Of a stretch of DNA of 64,000 bases, positions 38,691 through 57,609 are shown piece after piece. How positions within the stretch are numbered: position 1 is the first letter of the stretch; every line of letters begins with the position of its first letter. A program made the translations under genes and the position numbers. Source of the stretch: Halichoerus grypus (Eukaryota; Chordata; Mammalia; Carnivora; Phocidae). The stretch lies in NCBI RefSeq assembly GCF_964656455.1, contig NC_135722.1:110800234-110864233 (forward strand), written 5' to 3'. The notes under the pieces are model-generated. The model did no database searches. It was not told where the DNA came from and saw only the letters and a program-made list of their open reading frames with translations.

Positions 38691-39690
38691 ATTACAATTC
38701 AGAGGAACAAGACAAGACAAGATTTCTTTCTTGGATCCAGACGTGACTGTTCAAGGGAGTTACTCAAATTTATTTAAAATATTTGTAATATCTAATGCTC
38801 TTTGAATTACTAAAGTTAACAGAAATAGAAAATATAATATCTAGAGAATGCCTTCAATGCAAAGATCATGGAAAACCTCATAAAACCCATATTAGCTGAT
38901 CCAGATCTATAAGTAATTCATTTATTCTATAAACATGCATCGTGCACCTGTTACATACCACATGCTGACTAAAGGTAGGAGGTTCTCAAGTACAGCTGAA
39001 CTGTGATGATACAGAAGTATGGCATCTATGTAGAGAGCAAATTTAATTTATTGCTCTGGAAAGTTTACTTTTGCTAAGTCACAGCACCCAATCTCTAGAT
39101 GATTTAGGAGATATTTGAATAAGTAAATTTTTCAGCTCCAGCATATCTGGTGTTTCCCATGATGTAATGCAGTTCAAAGCCATGGGACTCTCCCAGGAAA
39201 TGCCTAATATAATGACAAGATGGAGAGGCAGCTCTGGACTGGGAGTCAGGACTATTCTCACCTAGCTGTGACATTGGGGAAATAAGCGAATCTGTCGTTT
39301 TGGCTTCAACTTCATCTTTGATAAAAAATAAAGGAGTTGGACTCAAATCTTGACTTTAGAGACCGTTACAGAATGTTTGCTTCATAATTATTTGATTGTC
39401 TGGATGTCTTATGCACTTTTTCATGCATTTCAAAATTTTTAAAAACTCTTTTAAGATGCATGGTACAGTATGTCCCGAATTATGCTCCCCAAAATTTTAA
39501 ATGATGAAGACATGTCTGAGTAGCAATTTGATTCTAGCAAATAAAATGAGTTAAATTTATACAGCAAACAGGGCCAAAAAAAAAAAAAAATCCCTTGAAA
39601 GGCAAACACGCTGTGTGCTTCCTGCAAATAAGGACATAAAACTTCCTTGTTGCCATTAATGAAAAACAACACGCGCTTCCAAGGCTCTGC
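38691..39690. other. Upstream flank of MMP7
   Basis: AT-rich, with a MIR-like relic at about 39225-39345 (+) (CTGTGACATTGGGGAAATAA) and a poly-A run near 39577-39590. No other element identified before the promoter. Confidence 0.45.
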
Positions 39691-39700
39691 CGGCGCTAGA

Positions 39701-39753
39701 AGGAAGGAAACACTCACCTGAGTCACCTGTCCCCGCTCCGGCCGGACTATAAA
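39701..39753 (+). promoter_or_regulatory. MMP7: MMP7 core promoter: ETS/PEA3-like site, AP-1 site, TATA box
   Basis: AGGAAG at 39701-39706 (PEA3/ETS-like), a consensus AP-1 site TGAGTCA at 39719-39725 and TATAAA at 39748-39753, 44 bp before the ATG. Transcription should start roughly 25-32 bp after the TATA box, near 39775-39785, giving a very short 5' UTR. Human MMP7 is known to be driven by a TATA box with AP-1 and PEA3 elements, so this arrangement suggests induction by AP-1 and ETS factors. Unlike a typical TATA promoter, it is followed by CpG-dense sequence. Confidence 0.85.
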
Positions 39754-39796
39754 CGCGCGCGGCCCGCGCCCCGCAGACCCGCCCGCCTCCGCCCCG

Positions 39797-47629
<7,833 letters not shown>

Positions 47630-47890
47630 GAGCGTGGGGAAGAACACACGTTCATCCAGTGGATTCTGTGGGGTTGGTCCCCAGCCAGAGTTAATGCTCA
47701 TGGCCCCTGAGCTCCATTTAGCACCTTGTCCGTCCTTCCCTGCACCGCGGCTGGTTTTCACCTGTCTCGCTCTCCCGGGGAAAGCATGAGTGTCTCCTTC
47801 CTCGATGACTTTCCTCGAGCAGCTTGCACTGGGTAAATGGCAATAAATGTTAAATACACAGATAAATAAAGTTTTTACTCTGTGGCAAAA
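47630..47890 (+). terminator. MMP7: MMP7 3' UTR and polyadenylation signals
   Basis: Two AATAAA hexamers follow the stop codon: 47842-47847 and 47865-47870 (AATAAAGTTTTTACTCTG). The second lies about 240 bp after the stop, so cleavage is expected near 47880-47890, with TG-rich sequence downstream (about 47908-47925). The exact end is inferred. Confidence 0.8.
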
Positions 47891-48589
47891 GGGTTTCTAC
47901 CGGGAAGTACTGTTTCTGTGTCAGAGAAGACATGCTCTATGGTGAAATCAAAGATCAAACAAACAAAAGCCCCACGTCACTTCGGGTCTTCAGCTGAACC
48001 TGCCCTGTCCCCGGGCGGGCAAGGAGGGAGCTCTCCATCGGTGCAGCTCAAAGGTGCCCAAGTTCCCCTTTTCCTCCTGGCCAGGCTCTCACTCTGAGTC
48101 TTCTGGGAGGTCCAGTTCTTCCCACAACAGGCATGTGAATTCCCAAGATTTTACATTCCCATAGTCACTTGTGGCTGAGTCCTGCCCCGGACCTGATGTC
48201 ACTGGTTCTCCCCTGACCCGGCCATCCTGGGTTCCCTGTCCTCAGCCCAGGGCCAACCCAGACGTCAGTCCCACCCTCTTCTCTTTAACTTTCTCCGAGC
48301 CTGTCCCGCAAGGCTTCCAGGACCCCGCGGACACTGCTGAAGACCTGCCTCAGCAGTGGGATTGCACGTTGCACCAGGACCGTGAAACTGGACATTATCC
48401 CCATCCCTCAAATCCTTCCCCTACCCCAGGATCACAGATTTCTCACTGGCCGCCCGCCTCCCCCAGCCCCACCCTCCTATCCCCACATCTACACTCCACT
48501 CCTTCTCACTTCTCCCAGAAACTCATTTTCCTGACGTCCACGCAGCTCTCTCTGCAGCGAGAGACTCGTGAATGTGTTTCCGTGGGAGA
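47891..48589. other. Downstream flank of MMP7, nothing recognised
   Basis: C/T-rich sequence, e.g. 48420-48530. A long open frame runs through it into the L1 piece at 48590, but I see no sign that it is a gene. Confidence 0.4.
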
Positions 48590-48870
48590 AGCATTCTCTG
48601 TAGAAGAAAGAATCAGCGAACTTGAATATAGGGCAGTGGAAATTATCAAAGCTGAGGGGGAAAAGGGAAAAGGATCAAAGGAAAGTGCACAGAACCTAAG
48701 GTGCCTGTGGGACAGCCTCAGGCCGACCCTGGTGGGAATGCCGATAAGGAGGGAGGCTCTGCGTGTGAAGGGATGGGGGGGCAGTCTGTGGAAAACGTCC
48801 GTACCTTCCCCTCGATTTTGCTGTGAACTTAAAACTTCCCTAAAAAATAAAGTCTTAATTTTAGAAAAAC
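48590..48870 (+). mobile_element. L1 mosaic: ORF1 piece then a 3' UTR-like piece
   Basis: 48603-48750 translates to EERISELEYRAVEIIKAEGE and QNLRCLWDSLR, the coiled-coil/RRM junction of L1 ORF1p. It is followed at 48756-48870 by text like an L1 3' UTR (TTTTGCTGTGAACTTAAAAC, AAAAAATAAAGTC). The order shows rearrangement or nesting. Confidence 0.75.
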
Positions 48871-49932
48871 AACCTTATAGATTAAACATTAAATTACAAT
48901 CTGGAATTTTTTAAATCAAAAAAATTGACAAACCTTTAGCTAGATGGACTAAGGAAAAAAGAGAGAAGGCTCAAATCACTAAAATCAGCTTGAAAGTGGG
49001 GACATTACTACTGATTCTACAGAAATAAAATTAACAAATAAGAGAGCACTGTGAGCAATTATATGCCAACAAATTGGATAACATAGACTCAAGGGACAAA
49101 TTCCTAGAAACACCAAACCTGCCAAGATTAAATCATGAAGAAATAGAAAATCTAAATAGACCCATAACTAGTAAGGAGATTAAATCAGTAATCAAGAACC
49201 TCCTGACAAAGGAAAGCCAGGACTGAAGTCTTCACCAGTGAATGCCACCAAACACTTAAAGGAGAACTGACGCCAATTCTTCTCAAACTTTCCAAAAAAT
49301 TGAACAGGGAGGAACACTCCCTTATTCTACAAGGCTAACATTACCCTTATATCAAAGCTAGACAAAGACACTACAAGAAAAGAAAACCACAGACCAAGAG
49401 TCCCTATGAATCGGATGCAGAAATTCTCAACAAAGTACTAGCAGACCAGATTCAGCAGCATAGGAAAAGGATTATGCACCATGCAAGTAAGATTTATTCC
49501 TGGAATGCAGAGATGTTGCAACAAGGTGAAAATCGATCGATGTAACACACCACATTAACAAAAAGAAGGGAAAAACCGCATAATCATCTCAATTCATGCA
49601 GGAAAGCATTTGACAAAATTCAAACCCTTCTATGATAAAAAAACACTCAGCACACTAGGAACTGAAGGAAACTCCAACAACATAATAAAAATATGAAAAA
49701 TCCACAATAAACATCATGCTCAGTGCTGGAAGAATTAAATCTTTTCCTCTAAGATCAGGAACAAGACAAGGATGCCTGGTTTTTACCACTCCTACCCAAC
49801 ATCGTACGGGACGTCCTCAGCAAAACAATTAGATAAGAAAGATAAAAGACATCCAAAAGGAAAAGGAAGAAGTAAAATTACCTCTGTCCACGAGGATAAG
49901 ATCTTATATACAGAAAGCCCTAACAATTACAC

Positions 49933-49980
49933 CACATACACACATACACACACACACACTCACACACTCACACACATACC
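49933..49980. repeat. CA microsatellite
   Basis: Imperfect (CA)n with CT/AT interruptions inside the L1 relic. Confidence 0.95.
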
Positions 49981-50412
49981 TGTTAGAACTAATAAATTCA
50001 GCAAAGTAGCAGGATACAAAGTCAACAAGCAAAAATCGGTTGCTTTTCTATACACTAACAATGAACAACCTGAAAGGGAAATTAAGCAAACAATGCCATT
50101 AACGATTGTATCAAAAAGAATCAAATACTTAGGAATTAAGGAAGGAGGTGAAAGAAATCAAAGAAGATAAACTAGTGGGAAAATCCCATGTTTGTGGACT
50201 GGAGGACTTAATATTGTTAAATTGTCAATACTACCCAAAGTGATCTACAGTTTTAATGCAAAAGACAAAAACTTATGCTAAAATTCATGTGGAATCTCAA
50301 GGGACCCTGAAGAGCAAAACCAATTCTGAAAAAGAGCAAAGCTGCAAAATTCACACTTCCTGATTTCAAAACTTACTACAAAGCTCCACTAATCAAAACT
50401 GGATGGTGCTGG

Positions 50413-50588
50413 GGCGCTTGGGTGGCTCAGTCGGTTAAGTGTCTGTCTTTGGCTCAGGTCATGACCCCAGGGTCCTGACTGGCCTCCCTGCTCAGTGGGG
50501 AGTCTGCTTCTCCCTCTGCTCCTCTCCCCTGCTCATGCTCTCTCTCTCTCTCTCAAATAAATAAATAAATAAAATCATTTTAAAAAAA
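50413..50588 (+). mobile_element. CAN-SINE, plus strand
   Basis: GGCGCTTGGGTGGCTCAGTC head, internal deletion after GGTCCTG, CT-rich part, (AAAT)n tail. Target duplication GATGGTGCTGG (50402-50412) / GATGGTACTGG (50589-50599). Confidence 0.97.
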
Positions 50589-50705
50589 GATGGTACTGGT
50601 GTAAAGAGAGATACAGAGGCCAGTGGAATAGAATAGAGTCCAGAATAAACCCTCATATATGTGGTCAAAGGATTATTCCTATAACTACACACAAAACATA
50701 ATTTG

Positions 50706-51234
50706 ATCATTATTCTCAGTTAACCATTTAACAAACATTCACTGAGTCAGGAACTTCGGGAGAGAAGCAGCATGCAAAGGTGAAAAACATATAGCATGTG
50801 CCTTCCAGAACCTCAAAGTCTGATGAATGAAGAAGATATTCCAGAAATCGTTATAATACACGATGTTAAGTGCTGCCGTAAAGGACTGAGCAACATGTTG
50901 AGTTTCTGAGGTCCAGCCTACAATTTCTAGCGTACCACAGATCACGTGCAAATCCAAAACTCCAGTTTGACCCTCCAGTATTCTGGACAAATAGGACCTC
51001 CCTAACAGGCTTGGGACTCCCCACCAGCCTGGACGAGACCGTCTTACAGCTTTGATATAACCTAACACTCCGCAGACTCCAGACCCGCATCGCGGTCTGA
51101 AGGCTCCCCCGACCTGCTCCAGGCTCTCTTTGTCCCTCCTAGGCACAGGAAGGACACCCAACAATAAATCTCTTGTGTGTCTAATCACATCTTGGCATCT
51201 GCTTTTTGGAGGACCTGAACTAACATAAGGGGTG
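50706..51234. repeat. Ancient repeat and possible LTR end
   Basis: 50730-50900 resembles an old interspersed repeat. 51120-51230 (ACAATAAATCTCTTGTGTGT, then TTTTTGGAGGACCTGAACTA) has the look of the 3' end of an old LTR. Families not named. Confidence 0.4.
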
Positions 51235-51665
51235 TTTCAGTAATCTATCACTGCACTAAATGGTGGCTTGCAACAACAATCATTTTATTAAGTCCCATGA
51301 TTTTGTGGGTCAAGAATTTGGGCAATTCTCCACAGGGTGAATCTTTTGCTTCATGGGGCAGATGGGCTGGTTCGGAGGGTCTGAGATGGCTTCACTCCCT
51401 CGTTTGTCACCTTGTTACAGGTGGCTGGAGATCTGGGCTCGGCAGGGACTGCTGGTTATCTCATAAACACGGTCTCTCCAGCTTGCAGATGGTGAGGTGG
51501 TAGGACTTCATACCTGGAGGCTCCGGGATCGAAGAGGGATCCACGAGCAAGGAGAAGCTACATAGCCTTTTGCTTCTAGCCTCAGAAGTCATGTAACATC
51601 ATTGCTGCCGTAGTCACTGATCAAAGCAACCACAAGCCCACCAGACTAAAGCGCGCTCATACACG
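51235..51665 (+). repeat. Ancient interspersed repeat, family not named
   Basis: TGGTGGCTTGCAACAACAAT, CCCATGATTTTGTGGGTCAA, GAATTTGGGCAATTCTCC, then GCCTCAGAAGTCATGTAACA: a widespread mammalian repeat by text. A more decayed relative is at 53930-54230. Confidence 0.6.
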
Positions 51666-51666
51666 C

Positions 51667-52884
51667 CACCTTGATGCAAGAAATGCCTAAAAATTTACAG
51701 TCATGTTTTAAAACTGCCACATGGGGTCACCCTTTCTCTTACGAAACCGTGTATTGTTTAAACCAGAGGCGCTTTATTCGTTCTAACTGAAGGTACATTT
51801 GCTTCATTAAAACGCTGTATGGAATGAATGGAGAAAGAAGATGTGGTTCATACATACAATGGAATACTACTCAGCCATCAGAAAGGATGAAATCTTCCCA
51901 CTTATACTGACGTGGATGGAACTGGAGGGGATTATGCTGAGCGAAATAAGTCAGTCAGAGAAAGACAATTATCATAGGGTCTCACTCATATGTGGAACAT
52001 AAGGAACAGCGCGGAGGGCCAAGGGGAAGGGAGGGAAAACTGAATGGGAAGAAATCAGAGAGGGAGACGAACCATGAGAGACGCTGGACCCCGGGAAACA
52101 AACTGAGGGCTGCTGGAGGGGAGGTCGGTGGGGAGATGGGGTAACTGGGGGATGGGCATGAAGGAGGGCACGTGATGTGATGAGCACTGGGCGTTGTATG
52201 CAACTGATGGGTTGTTGAATGCTACATTTGAAATTAGTGATGTATATACATTGGCTAATTGAATTTAAATTAAAAAATAAAATAAAATAAAATGCTGTAG
52301 GGATCAGCAAAAATAAGTCCTGGCTTGTCTCCTCATTGCCGCCGCAGGCCGGATGTCGATGCCCCGGCCAAGAAGGAGAGAATCCAGTGTTAGCGCTTCC
52401 GTGTTCAGGGGACCGATGAAGCTACAGCCCATGCCTCTGGTGACCACGACTGCTTGTCTGGGGTAGAGTTTATGTTTTCTGCACGTACGGAAGCTGTCGG
52501 GCAACAGGACCCCTGCCCACGTACTCACTGATCTTTCTACATGTGAGACAGAGTAACTGACACTAGCAGGTTAGAGGATGGTGACCTGCACTTTGGCCTG
52601 ACCTCCAGCTAAGGGACAGCCGTGACCTACTGGGCAACTTCACCTGGTAAGGAGAAACGTGGTGTCACGATTACCCAAGGACGACGGGTCAAAGTTTAAA
52701 AAACAGCACAGGCACACTTTCCTAAGGATCAGAGGTTGTAGACCCAAGGATCAGGACTCTTCTTGGTTACAACGTAATTGTGGACTTGCTCTCACAGACT
52801 TTGACGATGGTGCTCGTCTAGTTCGTTCTGGGTGCAGGTGTATGGGGTACACCTAAATTTTTAGGCATTTCTTGCATCAAAGTG
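51667..52884. repeat. 27-bp perfect inverted repeat enclosing about 1.2 kb
   Basis: 51671-51697 (starts TTGATGCAAGAAATGCC) is the exact reverse complement of 52854-52880 (ends GGCATTTCTTGCATCAA). Allowing one mismatch it extends to 31 bp (51667-51697 / 52854-52884). The interval contains the L1 insertion at 51820-52288. It may be the ends of an unrecognised DNA transposon or the scar of an inversion or template switch. Confidence 0.9.
51809..52299 (+). mobile_element. 5'-truncated L1 insertion with target duplication
   Basis: 3' end of carnivore L1 (CAATGGAATACTACTCAGCC, GATTATGCTGAGCGAAATAAG, G-rich 3' UTR, (AAAAT)n tail) at 51820-52288, flanked by AAAACGCTGTA (51809-51819) and AAAATGCTGTA (52289-52299). 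Little diverged. Confidence 0.93.
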
Positions 52885-52901
52885 TCTCGAAGACACTTTG
52901 A
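52837..52901. repeat. Three adjacent small hairpins
   Basis: GGTGTA-TGGGG-TACACC (52837-52853), CCTAAA-TT-TTTAGG (52852-52865) and TCAAAGTGTCT-CGA-AGACACTTTGA (52877-52901, perfect 11-bp stem) follow one another at the right arm of the 27-bp inverted repeat. Confidence 0.9.
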
Positions 52902-53654
52902 GAACTCCCTCAGCATTATTCGAATGCATTTGATAGGCTTCTTTTTCTTGCTTCTCAAATTAGCAAATTCTCCTAGCCGTGAGAAAAGCAAGCAACTATA
53001 TAGAAACCTGGGAACCATACATAATGGGTTGAAGTTCTGTCTGAACTTAACACCTACTCCACTTCCTCGGTTTAGCTCTACCTACATGACTTACAGGGAA
53101 GAGTCTACCTCAAAGTACGTAGACCACACCTCTTACTCTATGGAATCATTCTGGTACAGAAACCGTGCTCAGTCTAACTCTTCTTTAAGCTTCTCCTCTC
53201 CCCAACCTCTCCCCCATGATATTGGTGGGAACGGTGGAGTTCTTGGCAAAAAAGGCAAAGTCCGTGTCTGAACTGTCTGGCGTTAGAAACTTAGTGATTA
53301 ACATGAGCACAGAGAAGTCACCTGATATCCATTTGTTGAATGGCTAAATGGATGAACGAATGAATATTAACTTGAGTTAACTTGCTCAATTAAAATTTTC
53401 ATTTTAGACATCTTTCAGAAGATGATGATATAAATCGAGAATGAGAGGCAAAATACATGGTACTTTAAATTTGGAATAGCTAAATGGTTTCTATTGAGCT
53501 TCTTCAGTATTAACACTTAGGAAGATATTCATTATAATTTACTTAGATTAATTTCCTTTGAACTTCATTTCTTATGTGTCCAGATCAGACAATTACGTCT
53601 TTTTAAGGAAACCCTAATATTTGGATTATCTTTGATAACCATCACATCACCGAC
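52902..53654. other. Intergenic, nothing firmly recognised
   Basis: A 129-codon open frame at 52882-53271 matches no family I know. 53290-53370 ends with an L2-like TTTGTTGAATGGCTAAATGG. Confidence 0.35.
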
Positions 53655-53775
53655 AAAGACTAAAGGGCATCGTTTTCATTACTTTCAGACAGGGAATGTA
53701 TCTGTTTTGTTCAGTGCCTGGAAGCGCATGTGACAGAGTCGGCACCCATTTGACATTTGTTGAATGAAGGAATGA
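53655..53775 (+). repeat. L2 3' end
   Basis: ACAGGGAATGTATCTGTTTTG, CAGTGCCTGGAAGCGCATG, GACATTTGTTGAATGAAGGAATG region: typical L2 3' end. Confidence 0.75.
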
Positions 53776-54869
53776 ATTAATCGATGTATAAATGGTCTGG
53801 AAAAGCATCAAATGGAAATTGACTTTTTCCTGAATGATAGCCCCTGTGCTGGGCTCGCTGGGCTCCTCCGTATTCCAAGCCCTCTGGTCATCTACGGCTA
53901 CACAGCAGATAAACCCCAAACCTAATGTCCCGAAATGACTACAATGATGTATTGTCACTCATAATTCTGTGGATCGACCAGACGGTTCTCCTCCCGGCCT
54001 TGTTCGGGAGCTCAGCAGTCCGCAGCCAGGCAGTGGCTGGGCTGGAGTGCCCACAACTTGTTCATTCACAAGTCTGGTCCTTGGCACACATGGTCCAGAT
54101 GGTCTCTTTACCCAGTGGCCGAAGGCCCAGCCCTACAGGTTCCAAGAAGCAAAAAGCAGAGGCAGCACTTTTGCGAACTCTCATCTGCTGAAGCAGACAT
54201 GGTGCCGGGGATTCAAAGTGAGGGAAAACCAGCTCCGTTTCTCAATGGGAGAGCACGACAGGAACACGAAACCGTCTTCAGTGTGTCCTCCCTGCCACGT
54301 TCTAGGAATTACAGCCACCCTGAGAGGTGGGTAGCAGCTCGTCCCCTCCAGCAAAGGGGAAAGTCTCACGGCTGCCACATGATGACACTGGGTTTGAAGA
54401 CGTGGTTGTGCCTCTCAAGTCTTTATTATTGTTTCTCCAGAAAGATACCGTTTAGGATATGTACAAAATAAAACCGAACAAAATGACCTGACAGTGACTT
54501 TGTCTTGCTCGCTTGTCTCATTCTCGTACCTGAAAGCCATGTTATTTGTAGAACTATCAGTCAGGGCCTTGTATTGCTTTTTGGCTCCAAATACTGTCCT
54601 TTCGGGGTTTCCCATCACTATTGTCCACACAAAAAACACTCATTCCCTATGCAGTCTGCCCTTCCTGTCTCTTCACGACCCAGACAATGGTTCAGCCACC
54701 AGCGTGTGGCCCTTGCTCTGTTCTTTCAACGAGACCACGCTCACCTGAGTTGACCACACGGATTTCAGCTCCAGGCTAACTTGCCCTAATAACACACCTG
54801 CTCTCTCTGCTGTGTCCTCTGAGAAGGCAAAATAGTTCAATAATGGCCTAGCCATTATAATTCTCCCCT
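53776..54869. other. Intergenic with an old repeat
   Basis: 53930-54230 is a decayed relative of the repeat at 51235 (CACTCATAATTCTGTGGATC, GGCAGTGGCTGGGCTGGAGTG). 54240-54870 shows nothing I recognise. Confidence 0.4.
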
Positions 54870-55310
54870 ACCCCCAAGTCCTGATGATACTCCATATTTT
54901 CTTCTAGCAACTTCATTCTTCCTTATTTAGCTTCTTACTGATTTTTATATTTTGAGCTTATTTTTGTATTTCACCTGAGGTACGGATCTAATTTATTTTT
55001 TTCCACATAGTGAACCAATTTTTCCTACAAAATGTCTAAATAACACAAACTCTCATTGGCCTCTTTCTGGGTTTATTCTGTTCCCTGGGCCATTTGTTTA
55101 TTTCTATACCTGCACCACATTGTTTTTCCTATTGTAAATGTCTGACTAGTTAGTAGAGTGAGTCTGTCTCCTTTTTGCTTTTCTTTTTCATGATTGTCTT
55201 TTTTTTTAGTAAAATAGATCCAATTTATTGAGCCTCTACTATAGTTTGCTTTTCTCATTGCACAGTTGTTTATGCATATTAACACCATCTAAAGTAGTCC
55301 CTTACCCTAA
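54870..55310 (-). mobile_element. Probable L1 fragment, minus strand
   Basis: T-rich text such as TATTCTGTTCCCTGGGCCAT, TTGTTTATTTCTATACCTGC, ACCACATTGTTTTTCCTATTGTA resembles an inverted L1 ORF2. Diverged. Confidence 0.6.
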
Positions 55311-55364
55311 CTTCTTTTTTTTTTTTTAATTATCATGTTCAATTAGCCAACATATAGTCTTAAT

Positions 55365-55584
55365 CAGGGATCAGGGAACTACAGCCCATGGGCCAAACTC
55401 TGACCACTGACTATTTTTGTAAATAAAGTTTTACTGGAACGTAACCAGACCCATTTGCTTGCATACTCTCAATGGCTACTTTTAAGAATGACAGTAGAGT
55501 TGAGTAGTTGCATCCAGCCACCAAAGCTTAAAATGTTTAGTGTTTTTACAGAAAAATTTTACAGAAAAAGTTTGCTGACTCCTG
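55365..55584 (+). mobile_element. hAT-type nonautonomous DNA transposon relic
   Basis: CAGGGATCAGGGAACTACAG start, GACTATTTTTGTAAATAAAG, GAGTTGAGTAGTTGCATCC, end ACAGAAAAAGTTTGCTGACTCCTG. Same family as 43149-43423 but more complete. Confidence 0.85.
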
Positions 55585-56119
55585 GTCTTTGTTACTCACA
55601 GACCTGAATACTTCCACATAAAGTTCAGAAATATTTTGGCAAAGTTCCTAGTTCTGAGTCCTTGATTACAAGCAACAGAAATTGGTTCTATCTAACTTAA
55701 TGCAGAAATGAATTTACTGCAGAAGGCATCAGAGTTCGCCGGGACTCTCAGGAAAAAGCCTAGAGAAACAAGCTCAAAAAATGGGCATGACCCAAGGAAG
55801 AGCAGACAGCAGCATGACAGACAGGGCTACACTGCAGGGAGCCTGGTTGGGATGCGAGCATGGATGCTGCCACAGGGAAAAGTCTTTTGAACTCTCCCTG
55901 CATCCCTGTACCACTCAAGATTCTGAGAAGGAGAAGGTTTTGTGTGAGCTAGCATCACACACTCATGTGCTAGCTTCCAAAGAGCAAGGCATGTCTGGCC
56001 CTTCATCCACTTCCACAGAGAGGGGTAGGCTCCTGGCTTCTACCACGGCTCACTCAGTGGAGGGTTCATTCAAAATATGAGCAGGGAAGGATCTCCCCAA
56101 CAGCAGCTGTGACTTTGCT
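55585..56119. other. Old interspersed repeat, family not named
   Basis: TTACAAGCAACAGAAATTGG, TTAATGCAGAAATGAATTTAC opens a stretch resembling an old mammalian repeat. No gene seen. Confidence 0.35.
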
Positions 56120-57010
56120 TGAAATTGCATTAAATTGGGGCAAAATTGTTATCTCTAAATACTGCATCCTCATTCATGAAGATGATTTATCTCACTTTTA
56201 ATTCAGCGCTTTCTTTGTGCCCTTTGCTGGAGTTTTAAATGTTCTTCTGTAATGGTCTTGTGAATTTTTGTCTCATAAGTCCTTGATATTTTACAGTTTT
56301 GTTATTGTTGTGTTGGATGTTTTGGTATTATACTGTCTATTATCTTCTTGATTTTATTATTGCTGGTATTGAGGGATACTACTGATTTTTTGTATATTGA
56401 TCTTATAGTATGTAAACTTTCTTATTACTTCTGAAAGTCTGTTGGTTTTCTTTAGTCTTCTGTGTAAATGATCACAATACTTACAAGTGACAATTTCATC
56501 TCTTCCCATCCAATCCTTATATTCCTTAGTGTTTTTTCCTGTCTTATTACTTTGGCCTGAACCTTCAGTGTTATGCAGAACATTATGTTAGCATGTATTG
56601 TTATACTGTTACTGATCTTAAAGCAAATGCTTTTCAAATTTTTCCAGGTAAAAAGATAAATACTTTTCTATCCCATTAAGGAAGTTTCTTTTTATTTCTA
56701 ATTTTCTACTAACTAAAATTGTAAATAAGGTGTTTTTCCTGCATCTGTTGAAATGTTCCTAAGTATTTCATTCTTCAGCTTGTTATTATGTGAAATTACA
56801 TGAATTAACCATAACTTATCACAATATATTATATTTTTTTTAAGCATTACTGAATTCAGTTAGCTAATATACATTAGGGTCCTTGCATCTGTATTCACAA
56901 ATGAGACTGGAAGGTAATCTACTTTTATTGTACTGTTTTTATCAAGTTTTGATATTAGGGTTAAATTGGCTTCATAAAAGGAGTTGGCAATCTTATCTTT
57001 CTTAAAGAAA
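56120..57010 (-). mobile_element. Old L1 fragment, minus strand
   Basis: T-rich inverted L1: TCATCTCTTCCCATCCAATCC, TTATATTCCTTAGTGTTTTTT, GTTGAAATGTTCCTAAG, TATTAGGGTTAAATTGGCTTCATAAAAGG region. Strongly diverged. Confidence 0.75.
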
Positions 57011-57609
57011 AGAAATGATAAACCTAAGGCTACAAATCAAAAAGATGAAGAATATTTAAAAATAAAAATGATTTCCAGAATTACAATTTATTCTTTTAAA
57101 AAGTTAATAAAAATAGAAAAATGACCAGCTGCCCCTCCTTCCCCAGCCTGCCCCCGGAGGGATCCGTGTTACACCCGCTGTCCTGGCACAGTTGTTAACA
57201 GCAGCTCCTTTCGTCCACAACATGTCACTGCTGGGCAGTAAATTATCCAAAGGCGTGAGCCGCTGTTCAGGCATGGCTTTGATGCTGCCTATTAGCTGGA
57301 TCGAGTGGTGAAGTCACTGGCCTCTCTGGGTTTCAGGTGTCCCATCAGCAGAATGGAAATTGGGGAGTTGGAATAAAGCAAGTAAACTCTTAACTTCTCA
57401 ACAAAAGTTAGTTGATTCCAACACCAGCGATTGCCATCCCCAGCAATCCACAAAACGGAGCAAGGATCCCAGCACCCAGACTCAACCCAACAGACTTCCA
57501 GAGCCATCTCGACTAGAGGCAGGAAGTAAGATGAGGCCACACCACTGTGACGTGATGGGTTTCTGCCCCAGTTCCTGGCACAGAGCACCTGAAACCTTTT
57601 TAATGTCCT
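57011..57609. other. Intergenic, nothing recognised
   Basis: No gene or named repeat; small open frames at 57292-57697 overlap on both strands. Confidence 0.35.

Larger units (their letters stand above)
48905..50705 (+). mobile_element. L1 ORF2 relic, interrupted by a CAN-SINE
   Basis: TAGCTAGATGGACTAAGGAA, AATTATATGCCAACAAATTGG, GTCTTCACCAGTGAATGCCA, AAGGATGCCTGGTTTTTACC and AATACTTAGGAATTAAGGAA follow L1 ORF2 order. Many stops, inactive. It carries a CA microsatellite (49933-49980) and a SINE at 50413. Confidence 0.92.

Noticed and set aside
52882..53271. 129-codon frame with a hydrophobic N-terminal stretch
   Set aside because: It starts inside the hairpin cluster, has no promoter or family match, and the hydrophobic run is short and T-rich.
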